From Candidatus Anoxychlamydiales bacterium (GTDB taxonomy: Bacteria; Chlamydiota; Chlamydiia; Chlamydiales; SM23-39), in contig JAAKFW010000007.1 in the NCBI GenBank assembly GCA_011064905.1, forward strand, positions 1 through 18,143: a DNA stretch of 18,143 nt, given 5' to 3'. The position numbers were made by a program, and so were the translations under genes. Below are positions 8,587 to 15,629 of this stretch, in pieces (the stretch's first letter is position 1; each line of letters starts with the position of its first letter). The notes beneath the pieces were generated by a model that did no database searches, had not been told where the DNA came from, and saw only the letters and a list, made by a program, of their open reading frames with translations.

Positions 8587-9591
8587 ATGAAACAGGAATT
8601 AGAAGAAAAGAAAAAAGCTTTAGATTTAGCTGTAAGTCAGATCAAGAAACAGTTCGGTGAAGGCGCTGTTATGGCGCTTGGAAAGCACTCCTCTATGCAA
8701 GGGATCGAAGTAATAAAAACTGGTGCCCTTTCTTTAGATATAGCCCTCGGCATAGGTGGCGTTCCCAAAGGCAGAATTATTGAAATTTATGGACCTGAAT
8801 CTTCTGGGAAATCAACACTAGCAACGCATATTGTCGCAAACGCACAAAAAAACGGAGGAATCGCAGCATACATCGATGCAGAACATGCATTAGATCCCAC
8901 GTATGCAGCTAAAATAGGCGTTAACATAGATGAGTTAATGATTTCACAGCCGGATTCCGGAGAAGAGGCTCTAAACATAACAGAAATGCTTGCAAGGTCA
9001 AATGCTCTAGATGTAATTGTTATAGATTCTGTAGCAGCTCTTGTTCCTAAACTTGAATTAGAGGGAGAGATTGGAGACACATTTATGGGACTTCAGGCAA
9101 GAATGATGTCTCAAGCGCTGAGAAAGCTAACCGCAACTTTATCAAAAAGCAAAACTTGCGCAGTATTTATTAATCAAATTCGCGAAAAAATTGGAGTTAT
9201 GTTTGGAAATCCAGAAACAACAACCGGTGGTAGAGCGCTAAAATTTTATTCATCTATGCGTTTAGATATTAGAAGAATAGCAGCTATTAAATCTTCTGAC
9301 GGAACCGTACTTGGAAACAGAACTAGAGTAAAAGTGGCAAAAAATAAAATGGCGCCACCTTTTAGAGTTGCGGAATTCGATATTATGTTTAATGAAGGCA
9401 TATCATTAACAGGCTCTTTATTAGATACAGCGGTAGAATATGAGATTATAGAAAAAAAAGGAGCTTGGTTTAATTTTAAAGAAAATAAACTAGGTCAAGG
9501 TAGAGAGGCTGTAAAAGAGACTCTAAAAAAAGACAAAAATCTTTATGATACTATTGAAAAGCTTATCTTGCAAAAAATCAAAGACAACTAA
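8587..9591 (+). CDS. recA: Recombinase RecA
   Basis: A 334-residue DNA strand-exchange ATPase for homologous recombination. The Walker A motif GPESSGKST is at residues 69-77 and the catalytic glutamate is in YIDAEHALDP (E98). Walker B is in LDVIVIDSVAAL, the polymerisation and L1/L2 regions include GDTFMGLQARMMSQALRKLT, and the ATP-cap/L2 segment is FINQIREKIGVMFGNPETTT. The core is complete. The C-terminal tail is slightly shorter and more lysine-rich than the acidic tail of E. coli RecA (353 residues). AGGAG sits 9 nt before ATG 8587. A TTGACT at 8520 and TATAGAT at 8548 lie upstream, but 22 nt apart, so the promoter is not settled. No LexA-type box was recognised. It is divergent from glk across 141 nt. 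Confidence 0.98.
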   Translation: MKQELEEKKKALDLAVSQIKKQFGEGAVMALGKHSSMQGIEVIKTGALSLDIALGIGGVPKGRIIEIYGPESSGKSTLATHIVANAQKNGGIAAYIDAEHALDPTYAAKIGVNIDELMISQPDSGEEALNITEMLARSNALDVIVIDSVAALVPKLELEGEIGDTFMGLQARMMSQALRKLTATLSKSKTCAVFINQIREKIGVMFGNPETTTGGRALKFYSSMRLDIRRIAAIKSSDGTVLGNRTRVKVAKNKMAPPFRVAEFDIMFNEGISLTGSLLDTAVEYEIIEKKGAWFNFKENKLGQGREAVKETLKKDKNLYDTIEKLILQKIKDN

Positions 9592-9602
9592 AAATTTCAA
9601 AA

Positions 9603-9630
9603 AAATCGCCTCATAGATTTGGGGCGGTTT
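9603..9630 (+). terminator. Hairpin terminator after recA
   Basis: A 10-bp stem (AAATCGCCTC with GGGGCGGTTT, two of the pairs G-U) closes an 8-nt loop, starting 11 nt after the recA stop. The T-run after the stem is short, so it may work weakly or be bidirectional. Confidence 0.6.
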
Positions 9631-9651
9631 ACTCAAAAACCATCATATAGC

Positions 9652-9665
9652 AAAACCCTGGTTTT
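9652..9665. repeat. Short perfect palindrome AAAACC-CT-GGTTTT
   Basis: Six-base arms around a 2-nt centre, midway between the recA terminator and the dyad array of the ATPase gene. Role unknown; it may be a protein-binding site or chance in AT-rich DNA. The rest of 9631-9711 shows nothing else. Confidence 0.3.
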
Positions 9666-9711
9666 CAAGCTTTTAAACCACTTATTATTAGGGGTCATTT
9701 AAAAACGCTTT

Positions 9712-9855
9712 GTTCGCCAGATTAAGTTTTCGGGGTTTCCCGAACATTTTTTAGCCTGCATTTTTGTTCGCCATATTGCATTTCATGCTATTTCCCGAAC
9801 ATTTTTTGCTTGATTATTTTGTTCGGAAAAAGCTATAATAATAGATATTGCGAAC
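9712..9855. promoter_or_regulatory. Three-copy dyad array (GTTCG...CGAAC) upstream of the first ATPase gene
   Basis: Three inverted-repeat sites lie at 9712-9745, 9766-9800 and 9821-9855. Each opens with GTTCG and closes with CGAAC, is 34-35 nt long, and repeats at 54 then 55 bp. Sites 1 and 2 share GTTCGCCA at the left, TTTCCCGAACATTTTTT at the right and a 20-nt spacer to the next site. Site 1 also holds a tight inner dyad TTCGGG-gttt-CCCGAA (9729-9744). Site 3 encloses the -10 hexamer and probable start point, and its right half-site ends 2 nt before the AAGGA ribosome-binding site. This fits an operator or multi-site DNA target, probably bound by the adjacent gene's own product (inference). 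Confidence 0.8.
9810..9839 (+). promoter_or_regulatory. Promoter of the first ATPase gene
   Basis: TTGATT (9810-9815) and TATAAT (9834-9839) are 18 nt apart, placing the start of transcription near 9846, 22 nt before the start codon. The -10 element lies inside the third dyad (9821-9855), so a protein bound there should block transcription. Confidence 0.6.
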
Positions 9856-9867
9856 AAAAGGATCAAA

Positions 9868-11310
9868 ATGAGCAATACTTTTATAGGAAGAAAAAAAGAA
9901 CTTGATGATCTAAATTCATATTTAAATAAAAAAACCGCTAGTTTAATCGTTGTTAAAGGAAGGCGTAGAATAGGAAAGAGCCGGCTCTTAGATGAATTTA
10001 GTAAAAATAAGCGATCATATAAATTTATAGGTCTCCCTCCTCAAAGCAACAGAACAAAACAAGACCAATTAGATGAGTTTTCACGACAATTGAGCGTAGT
10101 TTTAGATTTTCCGGAAATTAAAGTAGATAACTGGAGTAAACTTTTTATATTATTGAACGATAAAGTTAAAACAGAGCAAGTTATTTTAATTTTTGATGAA
10201 ATTTCTTGGATGGGCTCAGAAGATCCGGATTTCTTAGGAAAATTAAAAACAGCGTGGGATGAACTTTTCAAAAAAAACCCGAAATTAATGTTAATTTTCT
10301 GTGGCTCGGTCTCTACTTGGATAGATGATAATATTTTAAATAGTAAAGCTTTTTATGGCCGCATTTCATGGATACTGGATTTGGAACCTTTACCTTTAAG
10401 CGATTGTAATAAATTTTTAAAAAACCAGGGATTTAGGGGTTCTAATTATGAAAAATTCAAAATTTTATCGATAACAGGTGGGATTCCCTGGTATTTAGAA
10501 CAAATACAAGGGGATTATTCAGCAGATGATAATATAAAACGCCAATGTTTTACAAAAGGCGCTGTACTTGTCGACGAATTTGAAAGAATTTTTCATGAAA
10601 TCTTTGGAAAAAGAGATAAAATTTACAAAAAAATAGTTAAAGTTTTAGCGAATGGCCCTTGTGATTATGATGAAATCGTTGAAAAATCAAAATATAAAAG
10701 CAGTGGACGTTTTAGTGAATATTTAACAGATTTGACTAAAGCCGGGTTTATCTCAAGAGATTACACGTGGTCATTAAAATCAGGTAGAGAATCACGCACA
10801 AGTAAATTTAGACTTAGAGATAATTATTTGAGATTTTATCTAAAGTATATCGATCCGAGACTTAACCAAATCAATAAAGGAAGATACAAAGATATCGCCT
10901 TATCATCTCTATCCGGATGGGACTCTATAATGGGACTGCAATTTGAAAATTTAGCATTAGATAATCGATCAAAAATATTAAAACACCTTCATATAAGAGC
11001 AGAAGACATTATTGCTGATAATCCCTATCTTCAAAGGCAAACATCAACTCAAAAAGGTTGTCAAATTGATTATTTGATTCAAACAAAATATAAAAATTTA
11101 TATCCCTGTGAAGTGAAATTTTCTAGAAATTTAATAACATCGAAAGTAATAGAAGAAGTAAAAACTAAAATAGACAGATTATCTTTGCCTCGAAATGCTG
11201 CTGCCCTGCCTGTTCTTATTCATGTTAATGGTGTAAGCGAGAGCGTAATAGGAAACGATTACTTTTATAAAATAATTGATTTTGCAGAACTACTAACAGA
11301 TAAATCCTGA
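9868..11310 (+). CDS. Archaeal-type ATPase with C-terminal DUF234 / PD-(D/E)XK-like domain, paralogue 1
   Basis: 480 residues. An N-terminal P-loop ATPase of the 'archaeal ATPase' STAND-like family has Walker A GRRRIGKS (31-38), Walker B VILIFDE (105-111), a sensor-like stretch LIFCGSVSTW and the family motif ITGGIPWYLEQI. A winged-helix-like stretch spans about residues 250-300. The C-terminal part matches the DUF234 type and shows a PD-(D/E)XK nuclease signature: D401 in GCQIDYLIQTK, then E415-V-K417 in PCEVKFS. AAGGA lies 5 nt before ATG 9868. Function is not established; known relatives are abundant in archaea, spirochaetes and environmental chlamydiae. The intact D...ExK triad suggests an active nuclease, and the wing domain may recognise the dyads upstream; both are inference. 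It sits between recA and ispA without functional link to either, which suggests insertion. The paralogue at 16510-17952 is about half identical. Confidence 0.85.
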   Translation: MSNTFIGRKKELDDLNSYLNKKTASLIVVKGRRRIGKSRLLDEFSKNKRSYKFIGLPPQSNRTKQDQLDEFSRQLSVVLDFPEIKVDNWSKLFILLNDKVKTEQVILIFDEISWMGSEDPDFLGKLKTAWDELFKKNPKLMLIFCGSVSTWIDDNILNSKAFYGRISWILDLEPLPLSDCNKFLKNQGFRGSNYEKFKILSITGGIPWYLEQIQGDYSADDNIKRQCFTKGAVLVDEFERIFHEIFGKRDKIYKKIVKVLANGPCDYDEIVEKSKYKSSGRFSEYLTDLTKAGFISRDYTWSLKSGRESRTSKFRLRDNYLRFYLKYIDPRLNQINKGRYKDIALSSLSGWDSIMGLQFENLALDNRSKILKHLHIRAEDIIADNPYLQRQTSTQKGCQIDYLIQTKYKNLYPCEVKFSRNLITSKVIEEVKTKIDRLSLPRNAAALPVLIHVNGVSESVIGNDYFYKIIDFAELLTDKS

Positions 11311-11324
11311 AATTACAGATGAAA

Positions 11325-12203
11325 TCAGACTCTTTTTTCTAAAAAACTAACTAGCGTAAAAAAGTCTTTGGAATAAATCCCTAATTTTTTTAATAGACCT
11401 TTTATCTTATTCACTTCTTCAAAGAAAAGCTTTTTAGCTTTTTCTTCGCCAAGTGAAATTGCAATATTTATAAACTTCTTTTTTTCTAAATCTTCTTTTA
11501 GATCTTTTATATCATCGGCTATTTGAAATGCCATACCGAAATGATAAGCTACCTTTTTGACAAGATCTAGTTTATCTAAATCTCCGCCACCAAATAGCCA
11601 CCCTAAAGCAAAAGATATTTCAAAAAGAGAGATTGTTTTTTTGTGAATTATCTCAATTATTGTATCAAGAGTTGTATCTTTAGCAAAAAGATCTAAAAAT
11701 TGGCCGTAGGTAGCCCCTCCAATTCCAGCGTATTTGGAAACTGTCTCTATAGCTAACATGCAAATTTCATTTGCCTTTTCTTTTGAGATCTTTTCTTGCA
11801 GCGTTTTAGAGTTTTTATAAATAAGCTCATAACCGGATGAGATTAAAGTATAGCTAGCTAAAATAGCTGTAGCTTCATTAAATTTCAAATGCAAAGCGGC
11901 TTTACATCTTCTCTCTTTTTCATCATCCATGCAAGGCAGATCATCTGCAATTAAAGAAGCTGTGTGGAAAAATTCACAAGAAAGCGCTACTTCAGTTGCC
12001 GGATATTTTTTGTTTAAAACTTTTGCTATTAATAAAACGATAATTGGTCTAAATCTTTTACCGCCATTTAAAAGAGCGTATTCAACAGCATCTCTCAGGG
12101 ATGTTTTTTTACCCATAGATAAAATCTCTTTTTTTAGAGATTTTTCAATATCTTTTTTTAGATCTAGAAAAATTTTATTTTTCGATTTTAGAAGTAAGCT
12201 CAT
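11325..12203 (-). CDS. ispA: Polyprenyl (farnesyl/geranylgeranyl) diphosphate synthase
   Basis: A 292-residue trans-prenyltransferase that condenses isopentenyl diphosphate with allylic diphosphates, supplying quinone and undecaprenyl lipid pathways. The first aspartate-rich motif is DDLPCMDDEKERR, the DDxxxxD form of bacterial short-chain synthases. The second is DDIKDLKED. NGGKRFRP (substrate binding) and an FQIADD context are also present. ATG 12203 lies inside the end of the glmU-like gene (29-nt overlap), so translation is probably coupled; AAGAG lies about 9 nt upstream. The same ispA/glmU-like order is found in Chlamydia. Product chain length cannot be told from sequence alone. It converges with the ATPase gene with 14 nt between stops and no clear terminator. 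Confidence 0.93.
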   Translation of the reverse strand: MSLLLKSKNKIFLDLKKDIEKSLKKEILSMGKKTSLRDAVEYALLNGGKRFRPIIVLLIAKVLNKKYPATEVALSCEFFHTASLIADDLPCMDDEKERRCKAALHLKFNEATAILASYTLISSGYELIYKNSKTLQEKISKEKANEICMLAIETVSKYAGIGGATYGQFLDLFAKDTTLDTIIEIIHKKTISLFEISFALGWLFGGGDLDKLDLVKKVAYHFGMAFQIADDIKDLKEDLEKKKFINIAISLGEEKAKKLFFEEVNKIKGLLKKLGIYSKDFFTLVSFLEKRV

Positions 12204-12906
12204 TTTTTAAAACTCTTGTAGTTATTTTTTTCACTGAAAAAGAAGATTCGTTTTTAATAATAGTATTTTTAGATATATGACCTCCTATATTTAAAGAGGG
12301 CATGCACTTTATGTTTTTCTCTAAAAAAGTTGCCGGATTTAAAACTGTATTACAACCTATTTGAGTATCATCTCCTATAATAGATCCCAGTTTATTTAAA
12401 TTTGTTTTTATTTTTTCTGAATTCAAATAAAAGCTAATTAGTTTTTTATCCAATCTAAAGTTTGCAAGTTTTACTCCAGCTCCAATATTTACTCTATTGC
12501 CTATAATGCTATCTCCAATATAAGCAAAGTGAGCAGCTGACACATCGTCTAATAAAATAGAATTTTTAATCTCTGTAGCGTGACCTATTATAGTGTTTTT
12601 CCCGGTTATTACATTTTCTCTAATGTATGCGCCTTGTCTGATTTGAGAGTTTTCTCCAATAATGCAAGGGCCTTTAATATATACGTAAGGTTCAATTAAA
12701 GTGTTTTCTCCGATAAATACAAGATCAGGGTTTTCTATGTAACAAGTCGAGGGGATTTGGATATTTTTGTTTTTACAATTTAAGAGGGCATTTTTTAAAT
12801 AAGCTTTTAAAATTTCTAAAGGAGTCCAAAGATGTTGAAAATTGTCAAAAATTTTTTTATGAAAAAAACTCTCTAATTCAAAAAAGTTTTCTATATCCAA
12901 TATCAT
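12175..12906 (-). CDS. GlmU-like left-handed beta-helix acyltransferase (no pyrophosphorylase domain)
   Basis: 243 residues. The first 50 residues are helical (including LWTPLEILKAYLKN). Hexapeptide repeats ([LIV]-G-x-x-x-x) follow from about residue 55, as in left-handed beta-helix transferases. The segment H126-F-A-Y-I-G-D-S with V-N-I-G-A-G downstream matches the catalytic-histidine region of the GlmU acetyltransferase domain. The N-terminal nucleotidyltransferase (Rossmann) domain of true GlmU is absent, and the ~240 length agrees with the short protein called GlmU in Chlamydia. The actual substrate is uncertain: glucosamine-1-phosphate acetylation is possible but not proven. The ATG at 12906 has no clear Shine-Dalgarno sequence. 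It is the first gene of a pair with ispA. Confidence 0.85.
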   Translation of the reverse strand: MILDIENFFELESFFHKKIFDNFQHLWTPLEILKAYLKNALLNCKNKNIQIPSTCYIENPDLVFIGENTLIEPYVYIKGPCIIGENSQIRQGAYIRENVITGKNTIIGHATEIKNSILLDDVSAAHFAYIGDSIIGNRVNIGAGVKLANFRLDKKLISFYLNSEKIKTNLNKLGSIIGDDTQIGCNTVLNPATFLEKNIKCMPSLNIGGHISKNTIIKNESSFSVKKITTRVLKNELTSKIEK

Positions 12907-12966
12907 AACACTACAAAGCTTTGATTAATCCATTTACAATGATAGCTTATTTCAAATATCTAAAGA

Positions 12967-12997
12967 AAGAAGATATCTTATAAATATTTATCTTCTT
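12967..12997 (-). terminator. AT-rich hairpin, possible terminator for tRNA-Pro or unwinding element
   Basis: Nine-base arms AAGAAGATA (12967-12975) and TATCTTCTT (12989-12997) pair perfectly around 13 nt. On the minus strand the hairpin is followed by a pyrimidine-rich TCTTTCTTTAG, as expected of an intrinsic terminator downstream of the tRNA gene. The stem is weak, so a DNA-level role is equally possible. Confidence 0.35.
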
Positions 12998-13007
12998 ATT
13001 AAGAGAG

Positions 13008-13164
13008 TGTGGATTTGTTCAAAAGTCCTGTCTTTTGTCTATTAAAAACTGATGTTCATAACTTGTCAATACCTTGATCATAACTCTTAGTTTTAAACAA
13101 AGCTAAAGTTATCAACACACTTATAAACAATTTTATATAAGAGTTTTCAACAATGTGTTCATAA
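13008..13164. other. Cluster of DnaA-box-like 9-mers (candidate replication-origin or DnaA-binding region)
   Basis: Compared with TTATCCACA / TGTGGATAA, the spacer holds TTATCAACA (13109-13117, 8 of 9). It also holds TGTGGATTT (13008), TGTTCATAA twice (13053 and 13156), TTATAAACA (13121) and TTTTCAACA (13144), each 7 of 9. The surrounding DNA is very AT-rich with a 9-bp-arm hairpin next to it. From memory, the ispA/glmU-like genes of Chlamydia lie a few genes from hemB, near the presumed origin. Chance matches in AT-rich DNA remain a real alternative. Confidence 0.35.
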
Positions 13165-13170
13165 GATAAA

Positions 13171-13245
13171 TCTGGATGAGAGGATTTGAACCTCCGACCT
13201 CTTGCCCCCCAGGCAAGCACGCTAGCCAAGCTGCGCCACACCCAG
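13171..13245 (-). tRNA. tRNA-Pro (anticodon GGG)
   Basis: The minus strand folds into a full cloverleaf. The acceptor CTGGGTG pairs with CATCCAG, the D-arm GCGC/GCGT encloses AGCTTGGCTA, and the anticodon stem CTTGC/GCAAG closes the loop CTGGGGG with anticodon GGG. The T-arm GGAGG/CCTCT carries TTCAAAT. The discriminator base is A, and CCA is not encoded, so it must be added enzymatically. It decodes CCC and CCU. The gene has its own strong promoter (13269-13297). Confidence 0.95.
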
Positions 13246-13268
13246 ATTTTTATATAAAAGTTTTATAA

Positions 13269-13297
13269 ATTTTAACTCTTCTGTAAGAAGGTGTCAA
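13269..13297 (-). promoter_or_regulatory. Promoter of tRNA-Pro
   Basis: On the minus strand a perfect TTGACA (13292-13297) is followed after exactly 17 nt by TAAAAT (13269-13274). The predicted start near 13262 gives a leader of about 17 nt before the mature tRNA end at 13245. The spacer contains a small palindrome CTTCT-gta-AGAAG. Confidence 0.75.
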
Positions 13298-13319
13298 TTA
13301 TTAGAAAATTTTGTATAAT
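13291..13319 (+). promoter_or_regulatory. Promoter of ung
   Basis: GTGTCA (13291-13296, 4 of 6) lies 17 nt before a perfect TATAAT (13314-13319), with transcription expected near 13326 and the ung start codon at 13349. The -35 hexamer occupies the same bases as the opposite-strand -35 of tRNA-Pro. Confidence 0.65.
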
Positions 13320-13348
13320 TTTTACTAAATATTTAAGGGAATATAGAG

Positions 13349-14041
13349 ATGGATTCAAAAGATTTTATTATGGAAAAAAGCTGGGCTAGGGTTTTGGGAG
13401 AAGAATTTGAAAAAGAGTATATGAAAAGTTTACAAAATTTTTTAATATCTGAAGTTGAATCGAATCAAATAATTTATCCTCCAAAAGATTTGATATTCAA
13501 TGCTTTTTGTAAAACGCCTTATGATAAAGTAAAAGTAGTAATAGTTGGGCAAGATCCTTATCATGGAAAAGGCCAAGCTCATGGCCTTTCTTTTAGCGTC
13601 CCAAAAGAAATAAAAGCTCCTCCATCTTTAAAAAATATATTTCAAGAGCAAGTTAAAGATGTCGGGATAAAAGCGCCTATAACGGGAGAGTTAACCGCTT
13701 GGGCTAAGCAAGGTGTTTTGTTATTGAATGCGACTTTAACCGTTCGAGAGTCGTCGCCAAAATCACATTATGGAAAGGGTTGGGAACTTTTTACAGATAG
13801 GATAATTGAGATTCTATCAAAAAACAAAAAACCTATTGTTTTTTTACTATGGGGCAAATCTGCAAAAGAAAAGTTATTTAATGCTTTTACTGACAGGGAA
13901 AACACACATCATTTAATTTTAACAGCTGCGCATCCATCTTTTTATTCTGTTAGCGGTTTTTGGGGATGCAAACATTTTTCTAAAACCAATGAATTTTTAA
14001 TTAACAATAATATTAAACCAATTGATTGGCAAATAGCTTGA
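13349..14041 (+). CDS. ung: Uracil-DNA glycosylase
   Basis: A 230-residue family 1 uracil-DNA glycosylase that removes uracil from DNA to start base excision repair. The water-activating loop GQDPYHGKGQAHGLSFSV carries D69 and H72, and the Pro-Ser loop is PPSLKNIF. LLLNATLTVRESSPKSH and VFLLWGKSAKEK are conserved core segments, and the leucine-intercalation loop starts at H195 in HPSFYSVSGFWGCKHF. Length is usual for the family. AAGGGA lies 8 nt before ATG 13349. Transcription runs from its own promoter; the next gene begins 42 nt downstream and may be read through. Confidence 0.97.
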   Translation: MDSKDFIMEKSWARVLGEEFEKEYMKSLQNFLISEVESNQIIYPPKDLIFNAFCKTPYDKVKVVIVGQDPYHGKGQAHGLSFSVPKEIKAPPSLKNIFQEQVKDVGIKAPITGELTAWAKQGVLLLNATLTVRESSPKSHYGKGWELFTDRIIEILSKNKKPIVFLLWGKSAKEKLFNAFTDRENTHHLILTAAHPSFYSVSGFWGCKHFSKTNEFLINNNIKPIDWQIA

Positions 14042-14062
14042 TGTGATAAGAAAAAATCATTA

Positions 14063-14078
14063 TCCTCGTTTCAGAGGA
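14063..14078 (+). promoter_or_regulatory. Small hairpin masking the MFS gene's ribosome-binding site
   Basis: TCCTC (14063-14067) can pair with GAGGA (14074-14078), which is the core of the Shine-Dalgarno sequence before ATG 14084. The stem has only 5 bp with a 6-nt loop, so it may lower translation slightly; regulation is speculative. Confidence 0.3.
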
Positions 14079-14083
14079 GTTTA

Positions 14084-15310
14084 ATGAAAACGGCTGTTAA
14101 GAGAAGATTTTCTTTTTTTTCTATTTTATTTACGTTTTTTGTAGATAATTTAGGTTGGTCTATTGTTTTTCCAATTTTTGCTCCCCTATTTTTAGATCCT
14201 CAAAATCTTGTTTTTTCAGAGTCTGTCTCTTTTGCTGCAAGAACAACTATTTTAGGTGTGTTTCTAGCGGCCTTTCCTTTTGCTCAGTTTTTTGGAGCCC
14301 CTTTGCTTGGTGAGTTTGCTGATAGATCCGGCCGAAAAAAAGCTTTAATTTTATCGATTATTTTAACATGTGTTGGATATCTAATTAGCGCTTGGAGTAT
14401 CCATGCTAGTAATTTGGTTTGGCTTTTTATCGGAAGAATTGTAACCGGAATATTTTCCGGTAATCTATCTGTTTGCTTAGCTGCTATTTCAGATCTATCT
14501 GTAACTGAAAAAGCAAAAGCTAAAAATTTTGGGTTTTTATCAGTGTTGGCCGGATTTTCATTTATCATTGGAGCTTTTATTGGAGGTAAATTTTCAGATA
14601 CGACGATTTCAACTTGGTTTACGCCGGCAATACCTCTTGCTATTGCGGCCGCTTTATCATTTATAAATTTTTTCTTTATTGTTTTTGCATTTAAAGAGCC
14701 TAAAGATAAAAAGCACTATGTGAAATTTGATTTACTAGAAGGAATGCATAACATCCAAAAAGCTTTAAAAACTAAAAACATTAAAACAATATATGTAATA
14801 TATTTTTTATTCGTTTTTGCATGGACCATTGTTTTTCAATTCTCCCCTGTTTTAGTTATTAAAAAATTTGCGTTTACGAATTCTCAAATAGGAGATTTAG
14901 CAGCTTTTATGGGCATTTGCTGGGCGATTGGATCGTGGCCCCTTAATAAGCTTCTATCTAAATGGTTTTCCCCTCTTAGAATCTTGGATGTAGCTTTTTT
15001 AATTTTTACAGTTTTATGTGGTCTTGTTGCATTTCCTAAAGATGTGGCGGGTGTTATCCTGATTTTAGGCGGGTGTGTGGTAATAGGAGGGCTTGCTTGG
15101 CCTCTTTGCACAACTGTCATATCGAATCGAGCGCCGGCGAGAATGCAAGGGAAAATCATGGGCATTAGCCAGTCAATGCAAGCATCTGCAATGGCCATCT
15201 CTCCAATTATTGGTGGACTTTTTGATCGGGTTCACATATATTTACCTTTTTTGATAGCAGCGCTTGCCAGCTTGATTGCTGGAATTATTTATTTTAAAGC
15301 GAAAGTTTAA
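14084..15310 (+). CDS. Major facilitator superfamily transporter (TetA-like, 12 TM)
   Basis: A 408-residue inner-membrane protein with about 12 hydrophobic helices in two halves, separated by a charged loop near residues 208-235 (KEPKDKKHYVKFD). After TM1 (FTFFVDNLGWSIVFPIFAPL), the MFS signature motif A is seen at residues 76-86 as G-E-F-A-D-R-S-G-R-K-K, between TM2 and TM3. The pattern resembles drug:proton antiporters of the TetA type, but these alignments do not fix a substrate and in an intracellular bacterium metabolite transport is equally possible. AGAGGAG precedes ATG 14084. Two downstream genes on the same strand, one a membrane-fusion-like protein, may be its partners; it is not an EmrB-type 14-TM carrier, so that pairing is uncertain. 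Confidence 0.85.
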   Translation: MKTAVKRRFSFFSILFTFFVDNLGWSIVFPIFAPLFLDPQNLVFSESVSFAARTTILGVFLAAFPFAQFFGAPLLGEFADRSGRKKALILSIILTCVGYLISAWSIHASNLVWLFIGRIVTGIFSGNLSVCLAAISDLSVTEKAKAKNFGFLSVLAGFSFIIGAFIGGKFSDTTISTWFTPAIPLAIAAALSFINFFFIVFAFKEPKDKKHYVKFDLLEGMHNIQKALKTKNIKTIYVIYFLFVFAWTIVFQFSPVLVIKKFAFTNSQIGDLAAFMGICWAIGSWPLNKLLSKWFSPLRILDVAFLIFTVLCGLVAFPKDVAGVILILGGCVVIGGLAWPLCTTVISNRAPARMQGKIMGISQSMQASAMAISPIIGGLFDRVHIYLPFLIAALASLIAGIIYFKAKV

Positions 15311-15350
15311 AAAAATATTTTTTAACCTTTGAGTAAGGAGATCTATAATA

Positions 15351-15629
15351 ATGACAAATACCCAAGTGAACGAAAAAGAAAAAACAGTAGATGAGAAAAA
15401 TTATTCAGAAAAAAGACTTCTAAAGGATGTGCTCTCTGCTTATTTAGAAAAAAAACAAAACGAAAAACCGATAAAAATTAGAAAAGATTTGTCAAAGCTA
15501 AATTTAAACTTTACTAAAGAAAAAACCAGCGTTGAGACTTTGCTAGAAGTGCAAAAAAAAATAAATTTGGCTTATAACAACATAAGTGATACAAAAAATG
15601 GCGAAAAAAAAACAAAAAAAGATAGTTAA
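15351..15629 (+). CDS. Small charged hypothetical protein
   Basis: A 92-residue lysine/glutamate-rich protein that I do not recognise. It has no signal peptide or membrane segment. Residues 20-75 look helical (RLLKDVLSAYLEKK, SVETLLEVQKKINLAYNNI). AAGGAG lies 10 nt before ATG 15351, a good initiation site supporting a real gene. Its last 32 nt overlap the next gene in another frame, suggesting coupled translation and possibly a joint function with the HlyD-like protein. It could be a cytoplasmic accessory protein; this is inference. Confidence 0.65.
   Translation: MTNTQVNEKEKTVDEKNYSEKRLLKDVLSAYLEKKQNEKPIKIRKDLSKLNLNFTKEKTSVETLLEVQKKINLAYNNISDTKNGEKKTKKDS

Noticed and set aside
13056..13241. 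61-codon minus-strand open frame
   Set aside because: It runs through the tRNA-Pro gene and the DnaA-box-like spacer, so it is not a plausible protein gene.
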